DNA from: a virus | Virus record (IMG/VR): IMGVR_UViG_3300032245_001618 | Location: 1 to 22,172 of that record | Direction: 5' to 3' (one strand) | DNA length: 22,172 nucleotides | Part shown: in pieces, positions 8,720 through 17,764 of the stretch | Layout: each line of letters begins with the position of its first letter | Position numbering within the stretch: position 1 is the first letter of the stretch | Position numbers and translations under genes: made by a program | Notes under the pieces: generated by a model | The model's database searches: none | The model's input: only the letters and a program-made list of their open reading frames with translations | What the model was told of the DNA's origin: nothing

Positions 8720-8729
8720 AATATTGAAT

Positions 8730-9902
8730 TTATATTTTTATAACATTAAAAAATCCATAACCATAACTATCAAGTTGTCCCATATTCCTCACTTCACCTA
8801 ATCTTTGGATATATTCTAAAGCTGTATTTTTACCTCTTTCCGCAAAAACATTTGATTGTACTTCAATTTCTGAAATAACATTCATTAAAACTTCATTTTT
8901 TGTAATTGCTGAACATATCAAATCACTTGTACATCCCGATGATTCAACAACAAATACCGTTGAGCCATCTACATAATCATAGTAATTAATATTATTTATT
9001 GTATAGGCGGTATACAATCCATCAGGAGATGGACCCCACCAAACACCTTCAGAACCATTAGGCCCTGTAACTGTTACCCCTGGTTTAAACTTACCTAACG
9101 CTAAATTTACTTTTTTACCATAAACTTCTAAGTCATTTACCCTTGAAAAGGTATATCCTGTGACTAAAAATGGGACTGTTGTAAAATCACAACACGGTGA
9201 ATTATTTTCACAATATGAATCACCTGAAAAAATGTAATCATAAGATATTGGAGTTGCTGACCAATTACCCCCACTTGGTATAAAAAATACTTCCCCACTC
9301 GGATTGTCAATTGTAACATTGTCAAATGGAACATATATTGTTTTTTTAATGACATTATATCCCCAAGGACTCATACCTGACATTACAATTTCATATTCAC
9401 CGTCTTGTACATAATCATGATAATAATAGTTTGGTGAAACTGACGTTACAACTTGAATTGGTGTTCCGTCACCCCAACTAATTTGGTAATTACAAAACTC
9501 AAGAAATTTTTTAAATTCAATATCCGATGTATTAAAAAAGTAATACCTGTATGGATTTATAGTATCAGCACTAAATAAAAAATTTAATAAGGTATCTTTT
9601 TGAGATATAAGTCCATCAAATACATTATAATAACCAATATCAACAATATTTTCACTTAAAAAAATTGGGATTGTTAAATTTAAAAGTGATTTACCTTCAG
9701 TACCTCCCGAAAGTAATTCAGTCATAGAAGTATATGTAAAAGTAATTCCAGTAGTAATACCTGTTACAGTATCACCTGTTATTTGACAACATGGGTCAAA
9801 TGGAAGTACTTCAGAATATTCATTTAGAATATATCTAACTGGTACTATGTCTCCTTTAATATTTTCAGGTGAAATTTTTATTTTAAATATTCTATCTTCC
9901 AT
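8730..9902 (-). CDS. Tail-module protein with PKD-like domain (390 aa)
   Basis: 390 residues. The ATG at 9902 shares one base with the stop of the preceding gene. Residues about 137-197 look like a PKD domain: CNYQISWGDGTPIQV, then YYYHDYVQDGEYEIVMSG, the classic WGDGT ... H.Y...G.Y.v pattern. PKD domains are beta-sandwich adhesion modules. Residues about 215-250 hold a Cys-rich patch (CENNSPCCDF). The C-terminal 60 residues (NEVLMNVISEIEVQSNVFAE, RGKNTALEYIQRLGEVRNMG, then YGYGFFNV) look helical and may be an assembly or docking segment. There is no signal peptide. A structural role in the baseplate or tail periphery is inferred from domain and context; the exact function is unknown. Confidence 0.7.
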   Translation of the reverse strand: MEDRIFKIKISPENIKGDIVPVRYILNEYSEVLPFDPCCQITGDTVTGITTGITFTYTSMTELLSGGTEGKSLLNLTIPIFLSENIVDIGYYNVFDGLISQKDTLLNFLFSADTINPYRYYFFNTSDIEFKKFLEFCNYQISWGDGTPIQVVTSVSPNYYYHDYVQDGEYEIVMSGMSPWGYNVIKKTIYVPFDNVTIDNPSGEVFFIPSGGNWSATPISYDYIFSGDSYCENNSPCCDFTTVPFLVTGYTFSRVNDLEVYGKKVNLALGKFKPGVTVTGPNGSEGVWWGPSPDGLYTAYTINNINYYDYVDGSTVFVVESSGCTSDLICSAITKNEVLMNVISEIEVQSNVFAERGKNTALEYIQRLGEVRNMGQLDSYGYGFFNVIKI

Positions 9903-10723
9903 TATGCTGGTGGGTTAACATATTCAAACCAATTTATAGGTGAAGTATCGGTACCTACCCTGTTCAATGAAATGACATCATAAATTTCATATGTCTTATC
10001 AGTATAATTTAAATCTACTTTATAATAAAAATAATCAGATGGATTAAATGAAAATCTATCACCAGGTAAAGTTGCTTGTGGTACTGTCATCATTTTTATA
10101 AAAACACCATTTTTAGCATCAAAAAATTTAGCAGTCATATAAAATGTTTTCAGCTTAAATAAATCAAAATCTTTTAACCAATAGATAAAAAACCCTTCAC
10201 TATAACCAACATAATCCAAATTAAACTGTGGGAAATTAATTTTCACGTTATTCAATGAATTTATACTTGGTATAAATTCTTCCGTAAATTCACTATTAGC
10301 AACTGGTAAAATAATTGTAAAATAATTTTTTTGGGTACTTGGTTCTTTTGTATCATAAAAATCTATTTTAAAAAAAGATTTTTTAAAAGGTTTTGTTTTA
10401 AAATATACATCATTATAAGGAATCCCTGCGTTTTCGTAACTTTGAGTCCAATTTAAAATATTTGATGTTGGTATATCATTGGCAGTAGAATTATAAAAGA
10501 AAAAATTATACTGTAGTTTTGTAAGTGAATTTTCACCATATATATTATGTGAAAATCTTGTAGTCTCGTAATCTTTTGGATTACCAATAATATCTTCAAT
10601 TAAATTTTCTTGAAATTCTTCAATACTATCATCTTGTCCGTGAAAATCCCACTTAATTTCAACAGGTATATTTAGATACTTATCAGTTGATATTGGTATT
10701 GTAAATTTGTATTTATTACTCAC
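9902..10723 (-). CDS. Uncharacterised tail-module protein (273 aa), GTG start
   Basis: 273 residues. It starts with GTG at 10723, within the last codons of the upstream gene (8-base overlap), and ends in a one-base overlap with the next ATG, so translation is probably coupled on both sides. I do not recognise the family. It is rich in Phe, Tyr, Asn and Lys. An N-terminal strand region (KYKFTIPISTDKYLNIPVEI) is followed by an acidic stretch (DDSIEEFQENLIEDII), then alternating aromatic strands (NYFTIILPVANSEFTEEF, GYSEGFFIYWLKDFDLF). No cysteine cluster, membrane segment or signal peptide is visible. The context within the tail operon suggests a structural part or assembly factor. Confidence 0.65.
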   Translation of the reverse strand: MSNKYKFTIPISTDKYLNIPVEIKWDFHGQDDSIEEFQENLIEDIIGNPKDYETTRFSHNIYGENSLTKLQYNFFFYNSTANDIPTSNILNWTQSYENAGIPYNDVYFKTKPFKKSFFKIDFYDTKEPSTQKNYFTIILPVANSEFTEEFIPSINSLNNVKINFPQFNLDYVGYSEGFFIYWLKDFDLFKLKTFYMTAKFFDAKNGVFIKMMTVPQATLPGDRFSFNPSDYFYYKVDLNYTDKTYEIYDVISLNRVGTDTSPINWFEYVNPPA

Positions 10724-12536
10724 AGTTGTCGATTATTGGGTCAATTATGGTAGTAAACTCTCTATAGTTTGTACCTTCAGGTATTATTCTAAAAATAATA
10801 TTTTTGTAAGGGTGGTGTTTATTATTTAAAAAAGGAAAATCAACACCAATACCATTAGTATCAATGAATCCATATGTATATATATCTTTCCATACAAAAA
10901 CATTACGATTTACTGAAAACTGAGAGTAATCAGGCACAATGTAATCATTACTTGGTGGTGCTTGTTCTATCGAATCTGAAAACGCTCTAATTTGCACACT
11001 TTCAAATGGTTTGTAATAATAACCAAATTGATTTAATGATAACGGACTTGTCATTCCAATATCAAAATTATATCTGTTAAAAGTTATCTTATGATATAAT
11101 TCATTTAAAACTGTCTCTTCCTGTAAAAAATCATTCCACTCACAAATTGCCCCATCAATAATATCGTTTTCTTTTAAATTAACATTGTGAACAAAATTAT
11201 AAAGTGTACCATTATTTGAACCATATGGTAAAGGAACATTATAGTAAGTATTATTAATTAAAGAATCCGAATTACTATTCAAATATGACCACCATTGTGT
11301 TGGTAATTGTGTAACAGGATGTAATGGAAGATTAAATTCCCAACCTTGTCTCATTCGATAAAAACCGCCATTATTATTAGGTTCACCCAATGTCCATCCA
11401 AAATAACCAACCCAAACTGTTGTAAAAAATAATTCAGATATTGGTCTTTTTTGATTATCAATCAAACCTAAAATATCAACATCTTTATTAAAACTTAAAG
11501 TGTAAGATTTAACACCATTTTTATTTGAGATTCTACCATAATTGTTTGGAGTTAAAGCAGGTCTCTCATATTTTCTTTCAACACCAAAAATATTTTCTTC
11601 AAATCCTGCGTTAGTTAAAATAGAGTCAGTATAATTTGTTAGTATTTTATGTCTTCTAACATAGTATTTTGACGTTGTTTCATTTAAATTATTTAAATTA
11701 ATAATCCTTTTAAAAGTACCTGTTTGATTATTATTAAATATGAAACCAATAAAACCAGGATTAATTATATTAACAATATACTCATCACTATTTAATGACC
11801 CATTCCCTAATGAATCAACCAAAAATGTATCATTTCCAAGATAACTAAAACTTAATTTAACATATTCACCAACATTAACATTATGTTTTATTGGACAAAC
11901 AAGTGAAACCACATTAAGACCATCCATTTGTGTGTTATAAACAATAAATGGTATCCCATCAGAAACAGTCCAGTTTAAAGTTAAAACAGGATTATTTTCA
12001 ACTTGGTAAATAGCTTGAAGCCCTTTATTATAATCGTTTTCATAAGCATAACTCAAAAAGTGATTCCAATTATAGGTTGACGCACTTTTATTTATAATCT
12101 TATTATGAATCAAAGGAGGACTTAATGTATCATTGTTTTTAGTATAACCTGTTTCGAAAATATCACTTCTAACAAAATCAAATTCACTATATTGTGGAAA
12201 ACCATACCATAGATTATTTTGAGGGTTTAAACAAGCTAACTGAGATGCTTGTATCGCGTTTGTATAATACAATTGATTTTTAAAAGGTTCATAATTTGAA
12301 TATCCAACATATGAATTTTTAAATAAAATTTGAAATTTACAAGTTGGTCTAAAAAAAGTAGATTTTTGTCTTTCATCATCAAAAACTTGACTTAAACTAA
12401 TACTTATACTCCTATCATACTCTGTTAGTATTTTACTACTTTGTATGAAAGGTATTTTAAATAAAAAATCAGTGTTCGGCGCGGATTTAAATCTTAATGA
12501 ACCTAAAACAACTCTATCGTCAGAAATTCTACTCAT
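10716..12536 (-). CDS. Uncharacterised large tail-module protein (606 aa)
   Basis: 606 residues. ATG at 12536 lies only 2 bases after the stop of the giant upstream gene, and its end overlaps the next gene by 8 bases. No named domain is recognised. The sequence is aromatic- and Asn-rich with many predicted beta strands (SRISDDRVVLGSLRFKSAP, VWVGYFGWTLGEPNNNGGFY, MRQGWEFNLPLHPVTQLP) and only four cysteines. There is no coiled coil, membrane segment or signal peptide. Such long beta-rich proteins located directly after the wedge genes are commonly baseplate or fibre-linked virion proteins. That assignment here is by context alone. Confidence 0.68.
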   Translation of the reverse strand: MSRISDDRVVLGSLRFKSAPNTDFLFKIPFIQSSKILTEYDRSISISLSQVFDDERQKSTFFRPTCKFQILFKNSYVGYSNYEPFKNQLYYTNAIQASQLACLNPQNNLWYGFPQYSEFDFVRSDIFETGYTKNNDTLSPPLIHNKIINKSASTYNWNHFLSYAYENDYNKGLQAIYQVENNPVLTLNWTVSDGIPFIVYNTQMDGLNVVSLVCPIKHNVNVGEYVKLSFSYLGNDTFLVDSLGNGSLNSDEYIVNIINPGFIGFIFNNNQTGTFKRIINLNNLNETTSKYYVRRHKILTNYTDSILTNAGFEENIFGVERKYERPALTPNNYGRISNKNGVKSYTLSFNKDVDILGLIDNQKRPISELFFTTVWVGYFGWTLGEPNNNGGFYRMRQGWEFNLPLHPVTQLPTQWWSYLNSNSDSLINNTYYNVPLPYGSNNGTLYNFVHNVNLKENDIIDGAICEWNDFLQEETVLNELYHKITFNRYNFDIGMTSPLSLNQFGYYYKPFESVQIRAFSDSIEQAPPSNDYIVPDYSQFSVNRNVFVWKDIYTYGFIDTNGIGVDFPFLNNKHHPYKNIIFRIIPEGTNYREFTTIIDPIIDNCE

Positions 12537-12538
12537 TA

Positions 12539-15500
12539 TTATTGAATTATTTCAGTTTTTATCCATTTAGTTTGGTATCTATCATAAGCTGTTGTACCAG
12601 GTATCAATCCAAAATAAAAATAATATGGTGCTCCTTGTAAAACTAACCTATCTATTGGTCCTCCAGCAGTCGGTGGATATGCGGAATAGGTTGGGTTTAA
12701 AGTAACCGGGTCATAACCAATAATATTAGAAATAAATCCTTTAAAAAACCTTGATTGGGTTGTGTCAACTGGTTGCATATTTCTATGTAACACATTAATT
12801 CTATCAACTTCTTGATATTTTAAAGTATGGAATGTTTGACCAATTGGAAGGGTGAGCCATTCATTCATCTGAGTACCAAAAATATTGTCAAAATTAAGAG
12901 ATGGTACAATACGCCATAAATAAAAAGGAACTTCTTGAGAATCAATAGGGAATTCATCAAAAGTACAATAATTACTTGGGTCCGAGTATTGATTTATAAT
13001 AGTTCTTTTAGGTGAAATCCAATCAGTAGTTTGTAAATTAGAATTATAAAAAACTCCAAAAATAGGACTTATTGGGTTACCAAAGTATATTTCATCCGCA
13101 CCATATTCACCGTCCTGATAATCTCTAACCCCCAATTGTGAATTTATAGCATCCATTTGAGCGTAATCACCTGAAATTTTAGCATTTGGTCTAGGGAAGA
13201 AAAGAACAACAGGATTCTCATTAGCTATTATTATTTGATTAATTATATTTGTTGATATAAGTTTTGATAAGAAAAATATATTCAAAAGTTCAGATGTATC
13301 TTTATATGATGTCGGAGATAACCTATCCATAACATAACCATTATAATCATTATTCAATGACAATTCATCAGCGTAAAATGTTCTAGGTCCTAAATCAATT
13401 AAAGTTGTCGGATACATTAAATCTTTTTTATTACCTGCATTACCATTCGGATTTCTTCTACCAATAAAACCGACTGATGTTTGATATGGTGAACATCTAT
13501 AATAAAAACTAAATGTGTCAAGATTTAAAAATATATTATGTTTACAAAAACAAGAATAAGGACTGTTTGGCGGTAATTCACCTGGAAGTTGTTCTGAAAA
13601 ATTACTAGTATATCTTGTAGAATTACTAAATGGAAATGCGAACAGGGTACCATTTATCCAATTGTTTGTAAATATATGTCCAAATATACCTTGACAAGCC
13701 GCAATATTTAATTTTACTCTTTTAATCCATTCATATATTAAAGAGAAATCTAATAGTAATGAGGCGATTGGCACACTTACTAAACCATAACAACTACCAT
13801 TATTAATAATTAATTCACCATTAATACCATTCTCATAACAAGGGTCTCCAGGTGGTTTTAATTGTACAATACCATTAGGTCCAACTTCATAACACCCTAA
13901 TGGAGCGATATTACCACAACCATATGAATTAGCAACCCCTGAACCTCCAAAATTTGGTAATTCATTCGCCAAATTAGTTAAAAATTCCTGATTATCAATA
14001 TTAGTTCCGTCAGACATTTCACCAATACCCGATAAAGATTCAACACTATTATACCCATTTTCAGGAACAGGAAAAATTCCAAAATTATTATTTGAAAATA
14101 ATGGATAAGTTGCTGAACCTGAGTTTTCAGTACTTGTAGACGTTGGTAATCTATCTGACCTCATAACAATTTGTCTACCAGATAAACCTAAATTAATGTT
14201 AACAACATCAGTTGATTGATACTTTTCACAATAATAATTGGATGTTACCGATGGTGGGAATGTTGGTACAGATACTGTCGGAATTATAGACCAAGTAGGG
14301 TATAAATTTCCAGGATTAACATTCATAAATGAACCTCCTTCAACTATTTCATTTCTATAATATCCTCTGTCTCTCGTTGAGGTAGGCCAGTTCCACACTG
14401 ATTGTGGTAGAGTTGGGCCTGACGGATAAGTAATATATATATCAGGAGTAGCATTACCTAATATATATAATTCCTTTGTAAATCCGTTAGCTGGACTTAT
14501 GACTAATCCTGAGTTTGGTAAAGCGGCATTAGGTTGTACAACACCTATACCCGCACCATTAACATTTGATTCATCAATTTTAGAATAAAATGTTGTCAAA
14601 TTAGTTTGGAATGGTAAAAAATTTGTTAAACTAGGTGAAAAATGAAAAGAATTATAATATAAAAATTCATTTGAATATGAATCTATAGATGAACTATTCG
14701 CTAATATTGAAGGGTCATTATGACGAACACATCTATAACTTCCTTGTATTGGTATATTTAATTTAAACTGTCCTGAAATAGTGTATACAGGATTCCAAGT
14801 TGTTGTAAAATCGGTATCATAACCATATATTCTACTTAAATCAAACTGACAAGTAGTTTTAGTCGAATTTGGGTCAACACCCCTAACTAAAAATACCAAT
14901 ATTTGATTACCAAAATCATTAAAACAAGAATTATTAATAGTTGTTTGTGATTCATTTGAAAAAGCTCCACCACTACCATTAATTTGAGTAACCAAAGAAT
15001 AATTATTTAAAAATCTATTAGTAAATGTATTTGGTTCATTAGGATTACTGTCAGCAATAAAGTCAGAAACTGAACTACTATGTATAATTTGGAAATATTC
15101 CAAATCAATCGGGAATTTACAATAGTTAACATCATCTGTCCCTCCTGTTATTACATAAAGTTGACTCAAATTACCTGAACCATCAGGATTAGCATATGAA
15201 ACTGAGATGGATTCTTGATAATATTCAGAACCTGAAGGTCCAGTAATAAAACCTGTTGGAGTACCTGTTATTGCGTTATTATTAAAACTATTCAACACAG
15301 TACTACCCGTTAAATTGGGGTCTGTTGAAAGTTTGTAATCCTGAAATGTTACTAAGTTACCAACAGCATAATCCATTTGAGAGCCAGGATTAATCATCAA
15401 AACAACAATGTTATCCAAATGCCATTGTGTTTGAGGGTCATTCATATTTACGTTAAAACTAACTTTAACTCTATTCCAACCACCACCAGGATTTTCAGGA

Positions 15501-17692
15501 CTTTCGTTAAAATACTTCGCTTTAGTATTATAAAGGTTTAGTCTTTCTGAAAAATTTAAACTAGATGTGAAATAATAAGAACTCCCACCACCTTGGAGTG
15601 ATGGAACTCTATTACCATACCCTGAAATTAAATTATTTAAATAAGTACTACCACACGTATAATTTCCAGGTAGATTAATCCGTGACAAGAAAGTAAACAT
15701 ATTACCGTTACTTTCATTAAAAGTAGTTAAACCACCACCACCAACATCTGATGGTGATATTTCACCACCAAATTCAACAGGTCCACAATCACAAAACTCA
15801 CAATCAGGATATGAATACATTGGTAAATTAAATTTAAAACCTTTACAGGTATCATCTAAAAATACATAAGCCTCTGTTAACACATCACAAGCTTGTCCTA
15901 ATAAAAAAGCAAGAGCTCCAATAAACCCACCATCAAAAGGTGTAAACCCCGCAATTTCTAAATCTGTTAACCAATCAAAAAAATCATATAATCCACAAAC
16001 AATTAATTTTATAAACCAAACAATATATGATAAAAGACATACAATTGCTAATAATATGTGTAAAATAAATGTTATTGCAAAAATAATAGGTAAAAGAAGA
16101 CCAAATAAATAAACTATTAAAGAATACAAAAAAGAACCTTCCATTTGACCATCATTGGATGGAAATTTATTTGTCGTATTCGCACAATCCTCATTAAGTA
16201 TATTTTTTATACCTATATAATTTTTAGCACCATTTTGTGACTTATATTCAGTTAGTAACTGTGAAACCGAATAAACTTTATTATATGTCATATAATAAAA
16301 TCTATCTTTACATGTTATAGCTTCTTCAATCATTAACTCACCAGTTGAGGTTAAGTTACCTAAATTATTAGTCTCCCCATATTCATCCCAATTTAAACTG
16401 AAAGCGTAAGATGCCTTAACTTGTTTATATCCTGGACTATTATAATCATTTGTATTTGGTGTTTTACATTGTGTATTAGCATAATTATCCAAATAACTTG
16501 GGTCATCATCAGGACTATCCCAACCCCATTCTTTAACATTTGGTACTAAAAAACTAGCTCTTCTAACTGAAGTTTCATTCGGTTGTTCCCATTTAATTTT
16601 AAATCGGTATTTCGCCTTAGTCGGTACTCCAATGTTTGGGTCTAATGAAATAATTCTTTCACCATATTCATTAGTTGTTACATAATCTAAATTCATTGGT
16701 ACGTCAACTAACCACGTTCCATTTTCATCAATACATTTACCTCCTTGTTCAAGTTTAAATTCTTCTAAAATTGGTCTACCTAAATTGTCAGAAAATATTG
16801 TTTGACGAATCGCCAAAATTTGACCAGGTCCCGTAATTAAACTACACTTATCACCTAATTTAGGTTTTATATTACATCTTTGTTTTAAAACCGCTTCATC
16901 AACATTAGAAATTAAAGACCCCATAAAAATCGCAGTAGGTTCAATTTTTAAACCTAATTCTTGTTGTAAGTCAAAGTCAGTTCTTGTAATACCTAAATTA
17001 CAAATTTCGGGTTGTCCCCAAAAAGGTTCAACCTCTAAAGTTCTATTAATAGTAACAATTTGAGGTAATTCAGATAAATTAAATGAGTTTTTAAACTCAG
17101 TTCCATTTATTTGGTTTTCAGTCGCAAAACCTGCTCTAATCAAATCTTGTGGTGATAATGAAAATTCTCCAATATCAGATAAATCAATATCTACGTGAAT
17201 AGTTTGAGTACCGATTGGTACTCCAAAAATCATATAATCACCACTATCATTTGTTTGACATGTATACTTATAATACTTGTCGTAAACTTCAATAAATGAA
17301 GGATTAGTTAACACATCCTCTCTATTGAAAAAAGTACCTGTTGGATTATGCCCACTATGTTGTTTTTGATATGGTAAAAGATTATATCTAAAACCATCTT
17401 CATTTAACTCATTTAATGATTTATAAGGATATAATGTTGAAATAACAGGGTTAAGGAAATCACTTTCAGATAGAGGTATAAAAACAGATATTTTTGCTTT
17501 AGGTAAACCTAAACCGTTATTAACCGTTACTCTACCAACGACTACCCCATAATCAGAACATTGTCGAGTATAAATATCACTCTGTAAAATCTTTAAAGAT
17601 AAGATTTCTAAAGACTCAAAATCTTGGTCTAATTGTACTCTAACTGATTTGTCAACACCTACTTGTGTTCTTATTCTATATGAATCTGACAT
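12539..17692 (-). CDS. Giant baseplate-region structural protein with internal hydrophobic segment (1717 aa)
   Basis: 1717 residues, directly downstream of the gp6-like gene, where T4 has wedge protein gp7 (1032 residues); I see no sequence evidence that it is gp7. Residues about 48-170 resemble a carboxypeptidase-regulatory-like beta domain: GVVVGRVTVNNGLGLPKAKI early, then NDSGDYMIFGVPIGTQTIHV, with an insertion between. Residues about 520-575 are strikingly hydrophobic, enough for two membrane spans (YSLIVYLFGLLLPIIFAITF, ILHILLAIVCLLSYIVWFIK). They are followed by another apolar stretch (GGFIGALAFLLGQACDVL) and a Cys cluster (CEFCDC, about residues 635-640). The long C-terminal part is Asn/Ser/Tyr/Pro-rich and beta-prone. 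ATG at 17692 follows a 72-base gap and has no clear Shine-Dalgarno. It is probably a virion baseplate component; the hydrophobic core is unusual for that. Confidence 0.75.
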   Translation of the reverse strand: MSDSYRIRTQVGVDKSVRVQLDQDFESLEILSLKILQSDIYTRQCSDYGVVVGRVTVNNGLGLPKAKISVFIPLSESDFLNPVISTLYPYKSLNELNEDGFRYNLLPYQKQHSGHNPTGTFFNREDVLTNPSFIEVYDKYYKYTCQTNDSGDYMIFGVPIGTQTIHVDIDLSDIGEFSLSPQDLIRAGFATENQINGTEFKNSFNLSELPQIVTINRTLEVEPFWGQPEICNLGITRTDFDLQQELGLKIEPTAIFMGSLISNVDEAVLKQRCNIKPKLGDKCSLITGPGQILAIRQTIFSDNLGRPILEEFKLEQGGKCIDENGTWLVDVPMNLDYVTTNEYGERIISLDPNIGVPTKAKYRFKIKWEQPNETSVRRASFLVPNVKEWGWDSPDDDPSYLDNYANTQCKTPNTNDYNSPGYKQVKASYAFSLNWDEYGETNNLGNLTSTGELMIEEAITCKDRFYYMTYNKVYSVSQLLTEYKSQNGAKNYIGIKNILNEDCANTTNKFPSNDGQMEGSFLYSLIVYLFGLLLPIIFAITFILHILLAIVCLLSYIVWFIKLIVCGLYDFFDWLTDLEIAGFTPFDGGFIGALAFLLGQACDVLTEAYVFLDDTCKGFKFNLPMYSYPDCEFCDCGPVEFGGEISPSDVGGGGLTTFNESNGNMFTFLSRINLPGNYTCGSTYLNNLISGYGNRVPSLQGGGSSYYFTSSLNFSERLNLYNTKAKYFNESPENPGGGWNRVKVSFNVNMNDPQTQWHLDNIVVLMINPGSQMDYAVGNLVTFQDYKLSTDPNLTGSTVLNSFNNNAITGTPTGFITGPSGSEYYQESISVSYANPDGSGNLSQLYVITGGTDDVNYCKFPIDLEYFQIIHSSSVSDFIADSNPNEPNTFTNRFLNNYSLVTQINGSGGAFSNESQTTINNSCFNDFGNQILVFLVRGVDPNSTKTTCQFDLSRIYGYDTDFTTTWNPVYTISGQFKLNIPIQGSYRCVRHNDPSILANSSSIDSYSNEFLYYNSFHFSPSLTNFLPFQTNLTTFYSKIDESNVNGAGIGVVQPNAALPNSGLVISPANGFTKELYILGNATPDIYITYPSGPTLPQSVWNWPTSTRDRGYYRNEIVEGGSFMNVNPGNLYPTWSIIPTVSVPTFPPSVTSNYYCEKYQSTDVVNINLGLSGRQIVMRSDRLPTSTSTENSGSATYPLFSNNNFGIFPVPENGYNSVESLSGIGEMSDGTNIDNQEFLTNLANELPNFGGSGVANSYGCGNIAPLGCYEVGPNGIVQLKPPGDPCYENGINGELIINNGSCYGLVSVPIASLLLDFSLIYEWIKRVKLNIAACQGIFGHIFTNNWINGTLFAFPFSNSTRYTSNFSEQLPGELPPNSPYSCFCKHNIFLNLDTFSFYYRCSPYQTSVGFIGRRNPNGNAGNKKDLMYPTTLIDLGPRTFYADELSLNNDYNGYVMDRLSPTSYKDTSELLNIFFLSKLISTNIINQIIIANENPVVLFFPRPNAKISGDYAQMDAINSQLGVRDYQDGEYGADEIYFGNPISPIFGVFYNSNLQTTDWISPKRTIINQYSDPSNYCTFDEFPIDSQEVPFYLWRIVPSLNFDNIFGTQMNEWLTLPIGQTFHTLKYQEVDRINVLHRNMQPVDTTQSRFFKGFISNIIGYDPVTLNPTYSAYPPTAGGPIDRLVLQGAPYYFYFGLIPGTTAYDRYQTKWIKTEIIQ

Positions 17693-17720
17693 TTAACGTT
17701 TTTTCATAAATAGTTTATTT

Positions 17721-17752
17721 GAAATTTTTAAAAAAGATAAGATAAAAATTTC
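17721..17752. repeat. Perfect 10-bp AT-rich inverted repeat in intergenic gap
   Basis: GAAATTTTTA at 17721-17730 and its exact reverse complement TAAAAATTTC at 17743-17752 are separated by 12 bases. They sit in the 72-base gap between the gp6-like gene and the giant gene, the largest gap of the tail module. A hairpin would have only two G-C pairs, and neither strand has a uridine run after it, so a standard terminator is doubtful. A processing site, weak terminator or protein-binding site are possible readings. Confidence 0.45.
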
Positions 17753-17764
17753 TAAAATAAATTA

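Noticed and set aside
9164-9355. Minus-strand frame of 63 codons
   Set aside because: Lies wholly inside the PKD-domain gene in another frame.
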